This document shows positions 32,601 through 40,858 of a stretch of 64,000 nt of DNA, one piece after another (the stretch's first letter is position 1; every line of letters starts with the position of its first letter). A model generated the notes under the pieces. That model was not told the origin of the DNA. It saw only the letters and a program-made list of their open reading frames with translations, and made no database searches. The translations under genes were made by a program, and so were the position numbers. The stretch is from Xaviernesmea oryzae (lineage in GTDB: Bacteria > Pseudomonadota > Alphaproteobacteria > Rhizobiales > Rhizobiaceae), in assembly GCF_900109605.1 (NCBI RefSeq), contig NZ_FOAM01000009.1:151583-215582 (forward strand), in the 5' to 3' direction.

Positions 32601-32795
32601 GGAGCAGGGGCCGAGGCGCGCATCGCACTGGGCTGGGTGCTCGTCGGCGGGCTGGGGCTTGCGACCGTCGTCACCCTGTTTCTGACGCCGGTTGCCTATC
32701 TGGTCATCGCCCGATTCTCCAAGCCGCGCGCGGATGAGGAACATCGCCTGGCGCAGGAACTGGCCCTTGCACGCAGCATGGAGGCGGCGCAGTGA
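29640..32795 (+). CDS. RND efflux pump inner-membrane transporter
   Basis: Proton-driven exporter of the HAE1/AcrB-like class: 1051 residues, the family norm. The first membrane helix follows VRRPIFALVVNLLIIVAGLAAL. Helix 4 has the proton-relay motif GLVVDDAIVVLENI with two Asp, and two large periplasmic loops are present. The second half repeats the fold with GIMAKNGILIVEF. A GTG start at 29640 overlaps the adaptor stop and is supported by GGAGA upstream. The frame is open to 29400, but there it overlaps the adaptor. No outer-membrane factor or local regulator is present, so TolC or another channel encoded elsewhere is probably used. The substrate is unknown. Confidence 0.94.
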   Translation: MKHELPRIEPTPHQPAPSGGQAGFTALFVRRPIFALVVNLLIIVAGLAALNGVEIRELPQVDRPVVSVTTTFDGASPETVDREITSVIEGAVSRVQGIKNISSTSQYAQSRVTLEFSDATDVSQAANDVRDALGRVTNTLPETADAPQIVKADADSQPILRLALTSDRLSTEDLSLLAENEVTDRLAAVEGVADVQINGEQEKIFRVDVDQNQLAARGLTVANLRTALATASLDVPAGSLTSANQDISVRATADLQTPEQFERLLLADNIRLGDVATVTLGPDIGTSALRSNGSPGIGLGIIRQAQSNTLDIAEGVRRSVGEINAVLPEGTQLQITSDDAVFIEGAIHEVEIALVAAVLAVTVVIYLFLLDWRATLIPTMTMPIALIGTCAAIYLAGFSINILTLLAIVLATGLVVDDAIVVLENIVRRRAEGMGPRAAAVLGTLEVFFAVLATTATLAAVFIPLSFLPGQTGGLFREFGFVLAFSILLSAFVALTLCPMLAARMLKPHSADHGRTGPLGRLGALLSGAYRRSLAACLNAPLVVFIVAGLVAAGGGIAFTALTSELTPSEDRSRIMLRIQAPQGVSLDYTQAQMRRIEDGLKPLFERGEIANVYSVSGQGGNVNSGFMVLSLAPWSERARSQQEISREITRIAAGIPSVRAFPMQPNSLGIRGAGSGLQVALVGNDYEKLGQAASELVRRLEDSGRFENVRLNYEANQAQLSVTIDRERASDLGIDITGLSAALQAMLDGNSVVDVFVDGEAYPVKLVSTTRPVNDPTDLANIFLKTAEGKIVPMSTIASIEERAVAPQLERQSQLRAVSLSAGLREGVGLGDALAFAQEAAAPLLPPGSRLVPLSEAATLGENANGLVITFGFALVIIFLVLAAQFESFISGLVIMSTVPLGLACAVFAMLLTGNTLNIYSQIGLVLLVGIMAKNGILIVEFANQLRERGQGLREAIENAANIRLRPVMMTMIATIVGAVPLVLASGAGAEARIALGWVLVGGLGLATVVTLFLTPVAYLVIARFSKPRADEEHRLAQELALARSMEAAQ

Positions 32796-33182
32796 TCCTG
32801 TGCCAATTCGGCACAGAGATGCGGCGCGGCCTGCCTTCATGCGTGGCGGATTGGACACCCTGGCAGCGGGAAATCGGGAATGGCAGGGCGTGCCCGGTGG
32901 ACTTCGTCAAGAGGTTCTGGACAAAGCGCTTTTGATTTCTAAGAGTAGATTGCAGAAGGGTCTGATATTCGGCCGCAGGATGGGGCGCCGGCTGGACAAG
33001 GGCCATGATGCGCCGGCCGAATGGGCGCCTACGCGAGCGGCGTAAGTGCGGTGACCGGTCGTATGTCAACGGTTCTGCGCATGGCGGTATCGACAGGCGG
33101 CGTTGCGCTTTGGCGCTGGTGAACGGGAAGAGGGCGGGCCCTGTCGGCGCGTCCGTTGTAAAGATAAGGCTGTTGCGTCCTG
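32796..33182 (+). other. Gap of about 390 bp with no recognised gene
   Basis: Between the RND transporter and the AsmA-family gene I see no convincing gene, terminator with a T tail, or RNA. An A+T-rich spot near 32925-32950 may hold the promoter of the following gene. Confidence 0.4.
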
Positions 33183-36100
33183 GTGCTCTCGCGGATCTTC
33201 GTCGTCGTCGGTGGACTTCTGGTCGTGGCGTTGTTCGGCGCCCTGATCGCCCCGCTGTTTATCGACTGGACCAATTTCCGCCAGGATTTCGAGCGTGAGG
33301 CAACGCGCATCATCGGCCAGCCCGTGACGGTGCATGGCAGCGTCGACGCGCGGCTCATTCCCTTTCCCTCTGTCACGCTCAACGATGTGCGCATCGGCCG
33401 TGGTGAGGATGGCGCGCCGCTGGTCACCGTGGCGCATTTCGCCATGGATGCCGAGCTTGCACCATTTCTCAGCGGCGAAGCGCTGATCTTCGATATGCGC
33501 CTCGACCAGCCCAAGGCGAAGCTCAAGCTTCTGCCCGATGGCACGCTCGACTGGGCACGAGGCCGCCAGGCCTCCATCCCCGCCAAGAGCGTGGTGCTGG
33601 AAAATGTGTCCGTCACGGGCGGTGAGGTCGAATTTATCGACGAGCAGACCGGCCGCACGCGCCATGTCACCGGCCTGGACGCCGATCTTTCCGCGCGCAC
33701 GCTCGCTGGCCCCTGGCAGGTGGAAGGGCGCGGCGCGCTGGATGGCGAGGCCGGGCGCTTCTCCCTGTCGAGCGGCGAGCCGGATGACGAAGGCGCCCTG
33801 CCGCTGCGCGCCCGTCTCACGCCGGACAAGCGGCCCTTCGGTGTCGATCTCGACGGCATTTTGAAGATCGTTGATTTCCGTCCGCTCTATCAGGGCCGCT
33901 TCACCTTGACGGAAAATCGCGGCCAGCAAGCCCAGCCCGTCAGCTCTCAGGATGTCCAGGCGCCGCGCATCAACGGCACCTTCGAACTGACCAACGAGCG
34001 GATCCGGGTGCCGGATTACCGATTGGAAGTCGGCCCGCGCGACGATCCCTATCTGGTGACCGGCGAGGCGACGCTGGATACGGGCAAGGTGCCGCAATTC
34101 CTTCTGCTGGCCAATGGGCAGCAGATCGATGTCAGTCGAATCGGCAATCGCGGCGAGGCGGGCAAGACCAATCGCAATCCTGAAGTGTCCGTGCGTCAGC
34201 GGCTTCAGGCAATGCTGGCGCTCCTGGCCGATATTCCGATTCCGCAGGTGCCCGGAAAGGCCAATCTTCGCCTGCCGGCCATCGTTATCGGTGACACGAC
34301 CGTGCGCGACGTTCGACTGGATCTGCGGCCCGATCGCGCCGGGTGGATGGTCGACAATGCCGTGGCGCAGCTGCCTGGCCGCACGCAGCTGGAGGCCAAG
34401 GGCCGTCTGACGCTCGTCGGCCAGCGTGCCTTTCGCGGCGATCTGCTGATTGCCTCCACGCAGCCTTCGGGCCTCGCCAGCTGGTTGGCGGGTTCGGTCG
34501 ATCCGGCGCTGCGCCGGCTGCCGACGGCGGGCTTCTCCGCCACCGTCAACCTGACCGACAGCCTGCAGCAGTTCGAGCGGCTGGAGATCGCCGCTGGGCC
34601 TGCCACCTTGCGCGGGCGTATCGAGCGGCAGTCGCTTCCGGATGCGCCGCCGACGCTGACCGTTCAGCTCAAGGGCAACCGCGTCGATCTCGACGCACTG
34701 CGGGCGCTGACGGGCCTTGCTGCCGGCGACACGTCCAGTGAAACGGTGCTCGCGCATACGATCGCAGCCGATATTTCCGCCGAGGAGTTCGAGGCTTTTG
34801 GCGAGACCGCGCGCGATGTGCAGCTGGTCGCAACCTTGAAGAACGGTCAGTTGCAGGCCGAGCGCGTATCGATCGGCGATCTGGCCGGCGCACAGCTCGC
34901 TTTGTCAGGCCGAATGAGCGGCCAGTTCTCCAATCCGGCCGTGGCCGCCAAGATGAAGATAGCGGCAGAGGATCTGACGCCGCTGCTGCAGCTGATCGCG
35001 CGCCATGCCCCGGCCCATCCGGCCTTTGAGCGGCTGGTGCGCGCCGGGCCCTATTACGCCAATGCGGCACTCGATTTCACCCTGACCTCGGGCGCCAAGG
35101 ACGGGGCGGCAACCGCCAATTTCGGCATGGTCGGCACGGCCAATGGCTCGCGCCTCGCCGTCAACTATCAGGCGCCGGACCTGCAGAAAGCGCTCTCCGG
35201 CGAAGGGCTGCTGCTCGAAGCGACGATCGAAAATCCTTCGAGCCTCGTCGTCCTCGGGCAGACGGGCTTCGACCCCTTGCCCTTCGATCCCGACGGCAAC
35301 GGCCTGATGTCGCTGAAGCTTCAGGAAACCGACGGCAGCGAGGCGGCAGCTGCGCTGAACCTGACGACGCAGAACACCACGCTAGCGCTGACCGGCGATG
35401 TCGATCTCGCTGCGGCCGATTTTCTCGCGGGGCAGGGAAAGCTGGTGCTGGAAAGCCGGGACCTGGAGCCCCTGCTTCTGCTGCAAGGCGTTTCGCTGCC
35501 GCAAATGGGCACAGGGCTACCGGCGCAGGCCAAAGCGGACATTGCGGTCACGCGCGAAAAGGTGACGCTTGCCAACCTGCAGGGTCAGGCAGCGGGCGAT
35601 GGCTTTTCCGGGACGCTGACGCTTGACCGCATGACACCCGGCAAGGCGGAAGGGCAGATCGCGGTCGACACGATCAGCCTGCCCTGGATGGCCGAAGGCA
35701 TTCTCGGCCCGCTGACCGACCCGGCCGCCGAGCAATTGTCGGATGCGCGCCTGCCGCCTGCGCCCTGGACCGGGCTCGACATGCGCCTGGGCGTCACGGC
35801 CAAGCAGTTCTGGCCGGGACTTTACGGTGCCGTCGGAAATTTTGCCGGCACGCTTGCCTGGCGCGGCGATCAGCTCGACATGACGGACGCCAAGGGCGAC
35901 TGGCTGGGCGGCAAGGCGACGGGGCAGATGCGGCTCGGCAGCAATGGCGGCTCCGGCTTCCTTGAGGGCAAGCTGTCGATCGCCAATGGCGATCTCGGCC
36001 AGGCTGTGTGGCAGCGGCAGGGCCAGCCCGTGGCGCGCGGGACCGGCGATTTTGCGGTGACCTTCAACGCCTCCGGTGCAAGCCCGCGGGCCATGGCGCA

Positions 36101-36950
36101 ATCGCTGACGGGCTCCGGCACACTGGCGCTGAAAGATACGGTGCTGAAGGGGATCCGCACCGATGTGTTCCCGGATCTGCTGGCGGCGGCCGATGGGCAG
36201 CAGGGCGAGCTGACGCCGGCGCGCACCGCCGCGCTCGCCGCGCCGCTTGTCTTTGCCGGAGAGGCCAAGCTCGGCAACGTCACCATTCCCTTCACCATTG
36301 CGGGTGGCACGCTGCGTGCGCAGGAGATTGCCGCTGGCGATGCCGGGGCATTGGTTGCCGGCGATCTCGAATTGCAGCTGCCGGAAGACCGCATCGCCGG
36401 CGCGCTGACGCTGACCTACAAGGCCGGCGAGGCCGCTTTGGCCGGGGCGGAGCCGGCCGTGATCGTCCAGGTCGCCGGCCGGCTTCAGGACCCCGGCATC
36501 TCCGTCGATTACGGGCCGATCTCCGGCTATCTGTCTCTGCGGGCCTTCGAGCGTGAGCGCCGACGCGTGGAAACGTTGCAGGCCAACGTGCTGGAAAAGC
36601 AGAGACTTCGCCGAGAAGCCGGACTGGCTCGGGCTCAAGTCGAAGCCCGCGAGGCCGAGCGTCTGCGCCTTGAGGAGGAGGATCGCCGCCGCCGGGCCGC
36701 CGCAGCCGAAGCAGCGCGCTTGCGCGCCGAGCAGGCCAGAGCGGCGGAGGAAGCACGCCGGCAGGCCGAGGCGGCCGCACAGGCGGCAGCTGCCGCACGC
36801 CAGGCCCGCGAGGCTGCCGAAGCGGCGCGGCGCGCGCGGGAGGCGGCACCCCCTGCCGCAGGCAGCACGCCGGCGACACCGCAGAACCCCGCCGGTGGCA
36901 ATCAGCCCAATCTCGACTTTCAGTCCTTGCCCGGTCTCCGCGCGCCTTGA
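33183..36950 (+). CDS. Very large AsmA-family protein
   Basis: A 1255-residue inner-membrane-anchored protein. Residues about 5-27 form one hydrophobic helix, followed at once by the AsmA N-terminal domain (FIDWTNFRQDFEREATRIIGQPV, in part; GSVDARLIPFPSVTLNDV). AsmA-like bridges are thought to carry lipids across the periplasm; members of this size contain a long beta-groove. Near residue 935 the C-terminal AsmA domain reads GSGTLALKDTVLKGI. The last about 140 residues differ: a highly charged Arg/Glu/Ala coiled coil, then a Pro-rich tail ending LPGLRAP. A GTG start was chosen, with no ideal ribosome site. The function is inferred from the family only. Confidence 0.88.
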   Translation: MLSRIFVVVGGLLVVALFGALIAPLFIDWTNFRQDFEREATRIIGQPVTVHGSVDARLIPFPSVTLNDVRIGRGEDGAPLVTVAHFAMDAELAPFLSGEALIFDMRLDQPKAKLKLLPDGTLDWARGRQASIPAKSVVLENVSVTGGEVEFIDEQTGRTRHVTGLDADLSARTLAGPWQVEGRGALDGEAGRFSLSSGEPDDEGALPLRARLTPDKRPFGVDLDGILKIVDFRPLYQGRFTLTENRGQQAQPVSSQDVQAPRINGTFELTNERIRVPDYRLEVGPRDDPYLVTGEATLDTGKVPQFLLLANGQQIDVSRIGNRGEAGKTNRNPEVSVRQRLQAMLALLADIPIPQVPGKANLRLPAIVIGDTTVRDVRLDLRPDRAGWMVDNAVAQLPGRTQLEAKGRLTLVGQRAFRGDLLIASTQPSGLASWLAGSVDPALRRLPTAGFSATVNLTDSLQQFERLEIAAGPATLRGRIERQSLPDAPPTLTVQLKGNRVDLDALRALTGLAAGDTSSETVLAHTIAADISAEEFEAFGETARDVQLVATLKNGQLQAERVSIGDLAGAQLALSGRMSGQFSNPAVAAKMKIAAEDLTPLLQLIARHAPAHPAFERLVRAGPYYANAALDFTLTSGAKDGAATANFGMVGTANGSRLAVNYQAPDLQKALSGEGLLLEATIENPSSLVVLGQTGFDPLPFDPDGNGLMSLKLQETDGSEAAAALNLTTQNTTLALTGDVDLAAADFLAGQGKLVLESRDLEPLLLLQGVSLPQMGTGLPAQAKADIAVTREKVTLANLQGQAAGDGFSGTLTLDRMTPGKAEGQIAVDTISLPWMAEGILGPLTDPAAEQLSDARLPPAPWTGLDMRLGVTAKQFWPGLYGAVGNFAGTLAWRGDQLDMTDAKGDWLGGKATGQMRLGSNGGSGFLEGKLSIANGDLGQAVWQRQGQPVARGTGDFAVTFNASGASPRAMAQSLTGSGTLALKDTVLKGIRTDVFPDLLAAADGQQGELTPARTAALAAPLVFAGEAKLGNVTIPFTIAGGTLRAQEIAAGDAGALVAGDLELQLPEDRIAGALTLTYKAGEAALAGAEPAVIVQVAGRLQDPGISVDYGPISGYLSLRAFERERRRVETLQANVLEKQRLRREAGLARAQVEAREAERLRLEEEDRRRRAAAAEAARLRAEQARAAEEARRQAEAAAQAAAAARQAREAAEAARRAREAAPPAAGSTPATPQNPAGGNQPNLDFQSLPGLRAP

Positions 36951-36973
36951 GCGACCTGCGCGATGCCGCAGCC

Positions 36974-37079
36974 TCTAGAGCATCGGACCGAAAAGCGGGA
37001 ACCGGTTTCGGAGAAATCCGATGCGAAAACAAAAATTGAGAGCGTCAGACTGCGTATGATTTTCATTCCGACGCTCTCG
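36974..37079. repeat. Rhizobiales-type intergenic palindromic repeat
   Basis: The segment starts ctctagagcatcgga, contains the core gcgggaaccggtttcgg, continues with aaaacaaaaattgagagcgt and ends with ccgacgctctc. It folds as two hairpins: gcatcgga with tccgatgc, and gagagcgtc with gacgctctc. From memory, elements with the gggaaccggttt core and the following aaacaaa/agagcg tail are very frequent between genes of Rhizobiales. Only this copy was noticed in the window. Confidence 0.7.
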
Positions 37080-37211
37080 TCATTCATTGAACTTGACTTA
37101 AAAAGAATTTTCGGCGGCAGATGGAGCGCTGTGGCATCATGCGGTCACACTGGGCAAGATGCACCGGACTCTTGCGTGACGATCCCCTCCTCGGACCGAA
37201 GGAATGGCATC

Positions 37212-37817
37212 ATGGATGTGCAGACTCTTCTGACCTTTGCCGCTGCCTTTTTCGTCTTTGCCGCCAGCCCCGGCCCCGATAACCTGACCATCGTCTCCAA
37301 GACGGTAACGGCAGGCCCGGCCCATGGGCTGGCCTATGGCGCGGGCATGGTTGTCAGCATCCTCGGCTTCGTCATCTTCGCTGCCATCGGGCTCAACGCC
37401 GTTGCGCAGGGCCTGAACGAAGGCTTTCGCTTCGTACAATATGCGGGTGCTGCTTATCTGATCTATACCGGCGTGCAGATGTGGCGCAGCCAGCCCCAGC
37501 TGGAGGCGCGCGCACCGCGCGGTGGTCTTGGCCGCCTGTTCGCCACCGGCTTCATGCTCAACCTGACCAATCCGAAGATGCCGATCTTCTACCTCGCCTT
37601 ATTGCCTGGCGTGCTCGGCACCCGCATGCTGACGCTTGCCGATACGCTGCAGCTGATCCTGGTCATTCTTCTGGTCGAACTGGTCGTCGTCGGGTTCCAT
37701 GTCTTCGCCGCGCACCGCGCTCGCCATCTGATCGCCACGCCACGGCGGCTGCGGCAGCTCAACCGCAGCGCCGGGGCGCTGATGGCCGGGGCAGGGGTGC
37801 TGGTGGCAAGCCGCTGA
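37212..37817 (+). CDS. LysE/RhtB-family amino acid exporter
   Basis: A 201-residue inner-membrane protein with about five to six helices and the family signature SPGPDNLTIVSKTVTAGPAHGLAYGAG near residue 19. A conserved GFMLNLTNPKMPIFYLALLP block lies in the middle. Members export lysine, threonine, homoserine lactone or related compounds; the substrate cannot be told here. The ATG at 37212 has AAGGAA upstream. The open frame extends left into the intergenic repeat but without similarity. Confidence 0.9.
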   Translation: MDVQTLLTFAAAFFVFAASPGPDNLTIVSKTVTAGPAHGLAYGAGMVVSILGFVIFAAIGLNAVAQGLNEGFRFVQYAGAAYLIYTGVQMWRSQPQLEARAPRGGLGRLFATGFMLNLTNPKMPIFYLALLPGVLGTRMLTLADTLQLILVILLVELVVVGFHVFAAHRARHLIATPRRLRQLNRSAGALMAGAGVLVASR

Positions 37818-37913
37818 CCTCGGGATGGGGAGGAATGCGCTTGCTCCCGTCCGCTTGTTGCGAGCGGCCGGGCAGGGCTGTCTGTCGGTCATGTCGCGCG
37901 CTGGCGGCTGCCT

Positions 37914-38129
37914 CTAATGCCGCCGGGCTTTGAGCCAAAGCAAAACCTGGACACGGATGGCGGAAGAGAGATTGCTCTCGGGCGGGCGGCTGTCGTCGAT
38001 TTCGGCGATGAGTTGTGCCAGGGCTATGCCACGTGCGGTGGCCATGGCGTGAAGCTCGGCCCAGAAAGGCTCTTCCAGCGAGATGCTGGTGCGGTGGCCA
38101 TGGAGCGTGGCCGAATGCTTGCGAATCAT
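37914..38129 (-). CDS. Ribbon-helix-helix (RHH_4-type) protein
   Basis: A 71-residue protein with the pattern HGHRTSISLEEPFWAELHAMA followed by RGIALAQLIAEID and SNLSSAIRVQVL, characteristic of the small RHH_4 domain proteins of alphaproteobacteria. These are probable DNA-binding proteins of unknown target. The ATG at 38129 follows GAAGAGAG; an earlier ATG at 38147 would add six residues. It belongs to a minus-strand group with DUF4169 and sspB, although a 328-bp gap of no visible content separates it from them. Confidence 0.85.
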   Translation of the reverse strand: MIRKHSATLHGHRTSISLEEPFWAELHAMATARGIALAQLIAEIDDSRPPESNLSSAIRVQVLLWLKARRH

Positions 38130-38457
38130 CGACACTCTCTTCGACATTGCCGGAGCGCCGCAACCTCTCCATCGAGCGCCCGGCATCCATCGCTGATAGC
38201 GGCTCACAGCGTCTCGCGCAACGCGCTTGCGATGCGGTCGTCTGGAGGCCGAAAACGGTAGTCTGTGCAGGAAAGTGACAGGCAGGGCGACCAAGCACCC
38301 GGTCGTGCGCGTCTGTCTCCATAGCGGCTTGCTTCTTCCGAATTGGCAGGGCGCGTTCAGGGCTTTCCTTCACGCATCTCGTCGTCTCGCCCGCTGCGCG
38401 TCTGTGCACGACCTGCCTGATCGGACGACCAGATCGCCCTGAAAGATGGCGCCGGCT

Positions 38458-38661
38458 TTATTCGTCCTCGGTGCGGTCAGGTGCCGGCTCGCGCCGGCCC
38501 TGGTCGAGCTTTTTGCTGGCCATGTCGTTCAGCGACCGGGTCAGCGTCTTCTCGGCCTTGGTGCGGCCGAAGCTGATGCGGTTCTGGTCGGCGGCCTCTT
38601 CCTTCGCCCGCCGCAGCTTCTGCTTTCGAGCCTGGCGCAGATTGACGACGTCACCGCTCAT
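38458..38661 (-). CDS. DUF4169 family protein
   Basis: A 67-residue, very basic and hydrophilic protein (VNLRQARKQKLRRAKEEAADQNRISFGRTKAEK, partly). The NLR-AR-K-R-K beginning and RxxFGRTKAEK pattern are those of DUF4169, a small alphaproteobacterial family without known function. It starts 5 bp after the sspB stop, so the two are co-transcribed. Confidence 0.87.
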   Translation of the reverse strand: MSGDVVNLRQARKQKLRRAKEEAADQNRISFGRTKAEKTLTRSLNDMASKKLDQGRREPAPDRTEDE

Positions 38662-38666
38662 ATCGA

Positions 38667-39185
38667 TCAGTTCTTCTTGCGGAAGCTGTCGAGCGAAATC
38701 ACCGAGCCGCCCTTCTTGTCACCGTCCTCGCCTTCGGGCTTGGGCGCCTTCGGCTCGCTGCTCGTATCGGTGTTCTCTGCGGGGGCCGGATAGGCGGTCA
38801 CCTCCGCGTCCTGCAGTTCCTCCATCGAGGCCACGTCGAATTCCAATTCGAAATTCACCGAGGGGTCGTAGAAACCACGAACGGCGTTGAAGGGGATCAC
38901 CAGCTTTTCCGGCGTATCGGAGAAGGACAGGCCGATCTCGAACTGCGATTCGGTGACCTTCAGCTCCCAGAACTGGTGCTGGACGACGATGGTCATCTGT
39001 TCGGGATAGCGCGACTTGAGATGCTGGGAAATGCGAACGCCCGGCATGTTGGTCAGAAAGGTGATGAAGAAATGATGGTCGCCCGGCAGGTGGCCTGTGG
39101 CCGCGACCTCGCTCAGAACCTTGCGGATCACGCTTCTGAGCGCGTCCTGCGCGAGAATGTCGTAGCGGATATGGTCCTGGCCCAT
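38667..39185 (-). CDS. sspB: SspB-family ClpXP specificity adaptor
   Basis: Adaptor that binds ssrA-tagged polypeptides and delivers them to ClpXP. The 172-residue protein has the SspB fold sequence: YDILAQDALRSVIRKVLSEVA, HHFFITFLTNMPGVRISQHL, MTIVVQHQFWELKV, then VIPFNAVRGFYDPS. An acidic, flexible tail follows (EDGDKKGGSVISLDSFRKKN), whose last residues would serve as the ClpX-docking peptide. The ATG at 39185 is preceded by GGGGAT. The permuted tmRNA gene starts about 240 bp upstream on the same strand, so the tag-encoding RNA and its tag-reading adaptor are neighbours. That 240-bp gap (39186-39424) shows nothing else. Confidence 0.92.
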   Translation of the reverse strand: MGQDHIRYDILAQDALRSVIRKVLSEVAATGHLPGDHHFFITFLTNMPGVRISQHLKSRYPEQMTIVVQHQFWELKVTESQFEIGLSFSDTPEKLVIPFNAVRGFYDPSVNFELEFDVASMEELQDAEVTAYPAPAENTDTSSEPKAPKPEGEDGDKKGGSVISLDSFRKKN

Positions 39186-39424
39186 CAGATCCCCATTTGT
39201 CTTGCCGTCAGAAGGGTTTGCTTGTCGCTTGCACGCGGCGCCGACGTTTTCGCCAACAGCGTCATTTGCATTATCTATAGACGATTTCAAGACGGGGGAG
39301 AAGGCAAAGCCGCGGCTGGCATTGTTTAGCAGGGTAGGGACTGCAGGCGCGACGCGAAAAGGGAAAGTGAAGGCTTCTGTTGCCAGGTGCCTTCGGACCC
39401 CGCCTAAGAGTGCGACCCCTTAGG

Positions 39425-39714
39425 ACTTGATTTGAAGTGTCACACCGCCATTAGGCAGCGAGACGAGCTTCCGCATAGTTGTCGTTGGCAACTACTAGTG
39501 TGACCCGATGACGGTGGTATCATGCCGAGCAAAAAAGCGATCTTTACACCCTTGTCGATCCTATTTCGCCCCCATCAAAAGCCGGTCAGCTGTCGTAAAG
39601 CGCCGAGACATCGGCGATTAGACCGGTTTTTGGTGGAGGCGCCGGGTACCGCCCCCGGGTCCAATAGGCTTATTCCATCGTTCGTTTATTGCCATAGTCG
39701 CCTTGCGACGACAG
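39425..39714 (-). ncRNA. ssrA: Circularly permuted two-piece tmRNA (alpha-type)
   Basis: tmRNA rescues stalled ribosomes and adds a degradation tag. Read on the minus strand, the acceptor piece comes first. It ends in a T-arm (ccggg-ggcggta-cccgg) and the 3' end CGCCTCCACCA, with CCA at 39631. A 57-base intervening segment (39574-39630), itself foldable (ccggtc with gaccgg), is removed. The coding piece then begins GGGGGCG at 39573, complementary to the acceptor 3' strand (with the typical G-U pair). The tag frame lies at 39489-39451 and reads ANDNYAEARLAA followed by TAA, enclosed by a gtcacac/gtgtgac stem. The outer ends are estimates. The order acceptor-spacer-coding is the alphaproteobacterial permutation. 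Confidence 0.95.
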
Positions 39715-39719
39715 CGAAC

Positions 39720-39748
39720 ATATAGGCGCTCGGCGCCGCGATGAAAAG
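39720..39748 (-). promoter_or_regulatory. Probable ssrA promoter
   Basis: On the minus strand a -35-like cttttc (39748-39743) is separated by exactly 17 bases from -10 ctatat (39725-39720), close to the alphaproteobacterial housekeeping consensus, and sits just before the acceptor piece. Confidence 0.6.
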
Positions 39749-39971
39749 GGCGGGTGACGAAAACCGCCGTAAATTCCTTTGCCGCCTTCGCATATCGCGC
39801 AGAACACGGCGATAGCAGGCGTGTCGCGTCCGGCAGTCAATGGGGGAAAACCGCGCCGGCGGCTTTCTTGGCGCCGGTGATCGCCTTATGCTGGCTGGTC
39901 TATGATGGCGCCATCAGCGCAGGCTTGCGCCGAGTCGCCTGCCGCGCCGTTTCCAGGTGGGACTTCCTTCG

Positions 39972-40766
39972 ATGAAGCAATATCTCGACCTTCTAGCCCA
40001 TGTGCTCGACCAGGGCACCGATCGTGGCGACCGTACGGGCACCGGCACGCGCTCGGTTTTCGGTTACCAGATGCGCTTTAACCTCGCCGACGGCTTTCCG
40101 GTGACGACCACCAAGAAGCTGCACCTGCGCTCGATCATCCATGAGCTCCTCTGGTTCCTGCGCGGGGATACCAACATCGCCTATCTGCATGAGCATGGCG
40201 TCAGCATCTGGGACGAATGGGCGGATGAACACGGCGAACTCGGGCCTGTCTACGGCCGCCAATGGCGCTCCTGGGCGGCGCCCGACGGGCGGCAGATCGA
40301 CCAGATGGCCCTGCTCGTCGAAGGGCTGAAAACCAATCCGAATTCGCGCCGTCATATTGTCTCGGCCTGGAACCCGGCCGAGGTGGACGAGATGGCCTTG
40401 CCGCCCTGCCATTGTCTGTTTCAGTTCTATGTGGCGGATGGCAGGCTCTCCTGTCAGCTCTACCAGCGCTCCGGCGATATCTTCCTCGGTGTGCCCTTCA
40501 ACATCGCCTCTTATGCCCTGCTGACGATGATGGTCGCGCAGGTGGTGGGGCTGAAGCCTGGCGATTTCGTTCACACGCTGGGTGATGCGCATCTCTACAA
40601 GAACCACTTCGACCAGGCGCGGCTGCAGCTTAGCCGTTCGCCGAAGCCGCTGCCACAGATGACGATCAATCCGGCGGTGCGCGATCTCTTCGGCTTCCGC
40701 TATGAAGATTTCACGCTCACAGGCTATGACGCGGATGCCAGCATCGCCGCGCCGATTGCGGTGTGA
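39972..40766 (+). CDS. thyA: Thymidylate synthase ThyA
   Basis: Methylates dUMP to dTMP using methylene-THF, releasing dihydrofolate. The 264 residues equal the E. coli enzyme length. The active-site Cys is in [12 protein letters not shown] near residue 146, with the Arg loop [12 protein letters not shown] at the N-terminus and the folate/dUMP segment [17 protein letters not shown]. The ATG at 39972 fits the family; a GTG at 39957 would add five residues. It is followed directly by a dihydrofolate reductase gene, which recycles its product. Confidence 0.97.
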   Translation: MKQYLDLLAHVLDQGTDRGDRTGTGTRSVFGYQMRFNLADGFPVTTTKKLHLRSIIHELLWFLRGDTNIAYLHEHGVSIWDEWADEHGELGPVYGRQWRSWAAPDGRQIDQMALLVEGLKTNPNSRRHIVSAWNPAEVDEMALPPCHCLFQFYVADGRLSCQLYQRSGDIFLGVPFNIASYALLTMMVAQVVGLKPGDFVHTLGDAHLYKNHFDQARLQLSRSPKPLPQMTINPAVRDLFGFRYEDFTLTGYDADASIAAPIAV

Positions 40767-40858
40767 TTGCTATTAATTGCGAAATGGCATGTACGGCATA
40801 TCAGAGCCAAACGTGTGGGCTTTATAAATTTGAATTTTGGTTACATATTCTGCATAAG

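Noticed and set aside
39522..39725. Open frame containing VEAPGTAPGS
   Set aside because: It lies antisense to the permuted tmRNA. The apparent protein is only the complement of the T-arm and acceptor stem and is a known type of mis-annotation.
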